Below are positions 63,656-64,000 of a stretch of DNA of 64,000 bases, piece by piece. This DNA comes from Diploptera punctata (lineage: Eukaryota > Arthropoda > Insecta > Blattodea > Blaberidae). The notes below the pieces were generated by a model that was not told the DNA's origin, made no database searches, and saw only the letters and a program-made list of their open reading frames with translations. The position numbers and the translations under genes were made by a program. The stretch covers positions 282,001 through 346,000 of the forward strand of contig JASPKZ010007535.1 in assembly GCA_030220185.1 (NCBI GenBank), written 5' to 3'. Numbering within the stretch: position 1 is the stretch's first letter; each line of letters starts with the position of its first letter.

Positions 63656-63986
63656 TGTAAATTTTGATATCGTCTATAATGTTAAAATATTGAAATCAGT
63701 ACCTGTTATATCAGCCACCCTCTAATAAAACCATTAATACCATATGCTAATGATGTAACATGATTCTGAAAGGCATACATTGTTTAATGTTTGAGGAAGT
63801 TTTTTTAGAAAGAAGTTTGATTTAAATGAGGATTTTAACATTTTACTTAATTACCTCAATAATTTTAAAAGTACTGATAGTCTAAAATGTGTGTTGTCTC
63901 GAGTATGCTGCGAATATCTTCATTTTTATTTCGATTTAAACTGTTCGGTGAAACACAAAAGTGGTTATAAATAGGCCTCTATATAT
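63656..63986. other. Unassigned stretch
   Basis: Nothing recognised. Confidence 0.4.
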
Positions 63987-64000
63987 ATAGGGTGTCCGAA
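63987..64000 (+). mobile_element. Possible Tc1/mariner left end at window edge
   Basis: TATAGGGTGTCCGAA at the very end of the window looks like a TA plus a TIR start (compare CAGGGTGTCCCAT of the 50823-52124 element). It is cut off, so unprovable here. Confidence 0.3.

Overview
This window looks like repeat-saturated intergenic DNA of a large arthropod nuclear genome, most likely a hemimetabolous insect. It is AT-rich and full of 5'-truncated LINEs, several tRNA-derived SINE families, Tc1/mariner relics, foldback elements and (AT)n, (AAT)n and (GAT)n microsatellites. The LINE C-termini (RRLRWAGHVARM, GKPEGKRPVG, WRAYVRAAMNLRV) resemble ones I associate with cockroach-type genomes, but that assignment is from memory. 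I found no convincing host protein-coding gene, no intact tRNA gene and no prokaryotic feature. Nearly all open frames are transposon fragments or microsatellite shadows.

Family names used here are my own labels. LINE-A: APE/RT-type non-LTR element with GHVARM and a (GTAA/GTTA)n tail. LINE-B: RT with FADDQ and a (GAT)n tail. SINE-1: tRNA-derived, 3' end folds into two tetraloop hairpins. SINE-2 and SINE-3: related tRNA-derived SINEs with a different 3' half, CGTAACTCCGCCTTCC-like. SINE-4: starts GGGGCACGCCGTAGCG. SINE-5: starts GGCCGCGGTGGACTAGTGG. SINE-6: the 'GCTGGGTGGACACCGGTCCC' family. Element J: inverted tRNA-like ends. Element TYR-FB: minisatellite head, tRNA-Tyr-like module, foldback. 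FB1 to FB4: foldbacks of Penelope-like appearance.

Layout. 0-10 kb: SINEs, a hAT-like relic, element J with a nested SINE-4, an I/Jockey-like LINE fragment and repeat E. 10-20 kb: foldback FB1, a LINE-A copy with an internal deletion, a mariner relic, repeat T, TYR-FB copy 1, LINE-A with target-site duplications (TSDs), and a 13-copy 59-bp minisatellite grown inside a SINE-2. 20-31.6 kb: Tc1/mariner remnant, LINE endonuclease fragment, the longest LINE-A (RT to C-terminus, TSD-flanked), a second repeat T, J copy 2 and LINE-B. 32-42 kb: foldbacks FB2 and FB3, LINE-A copies, three LINE ends meeting at (AAT)n tracts, and a TIR element (MITE). 43-53 kb: an internally deleted mariner, foldback FB4, SINEs, and a complete-ended but dead 1.3-kb Tc1/mariner of DD41-type spacing. 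53-64 kb: SINEs with TSDs, a possible mitochondrial 12S fragment, LINE-B inserted into LINE-A with a 12-bp TSD, and TYR-FB copy 2.

The most interesting object is TYR-FB, at 15470-16560 and 62185-63655. It combines ~165-bp tandem units, an intron-bearing tRNA-Tyr-like module and a long hairpin. The hairpin loop has opposite orientation in the two copies, as if the foldback can flip.
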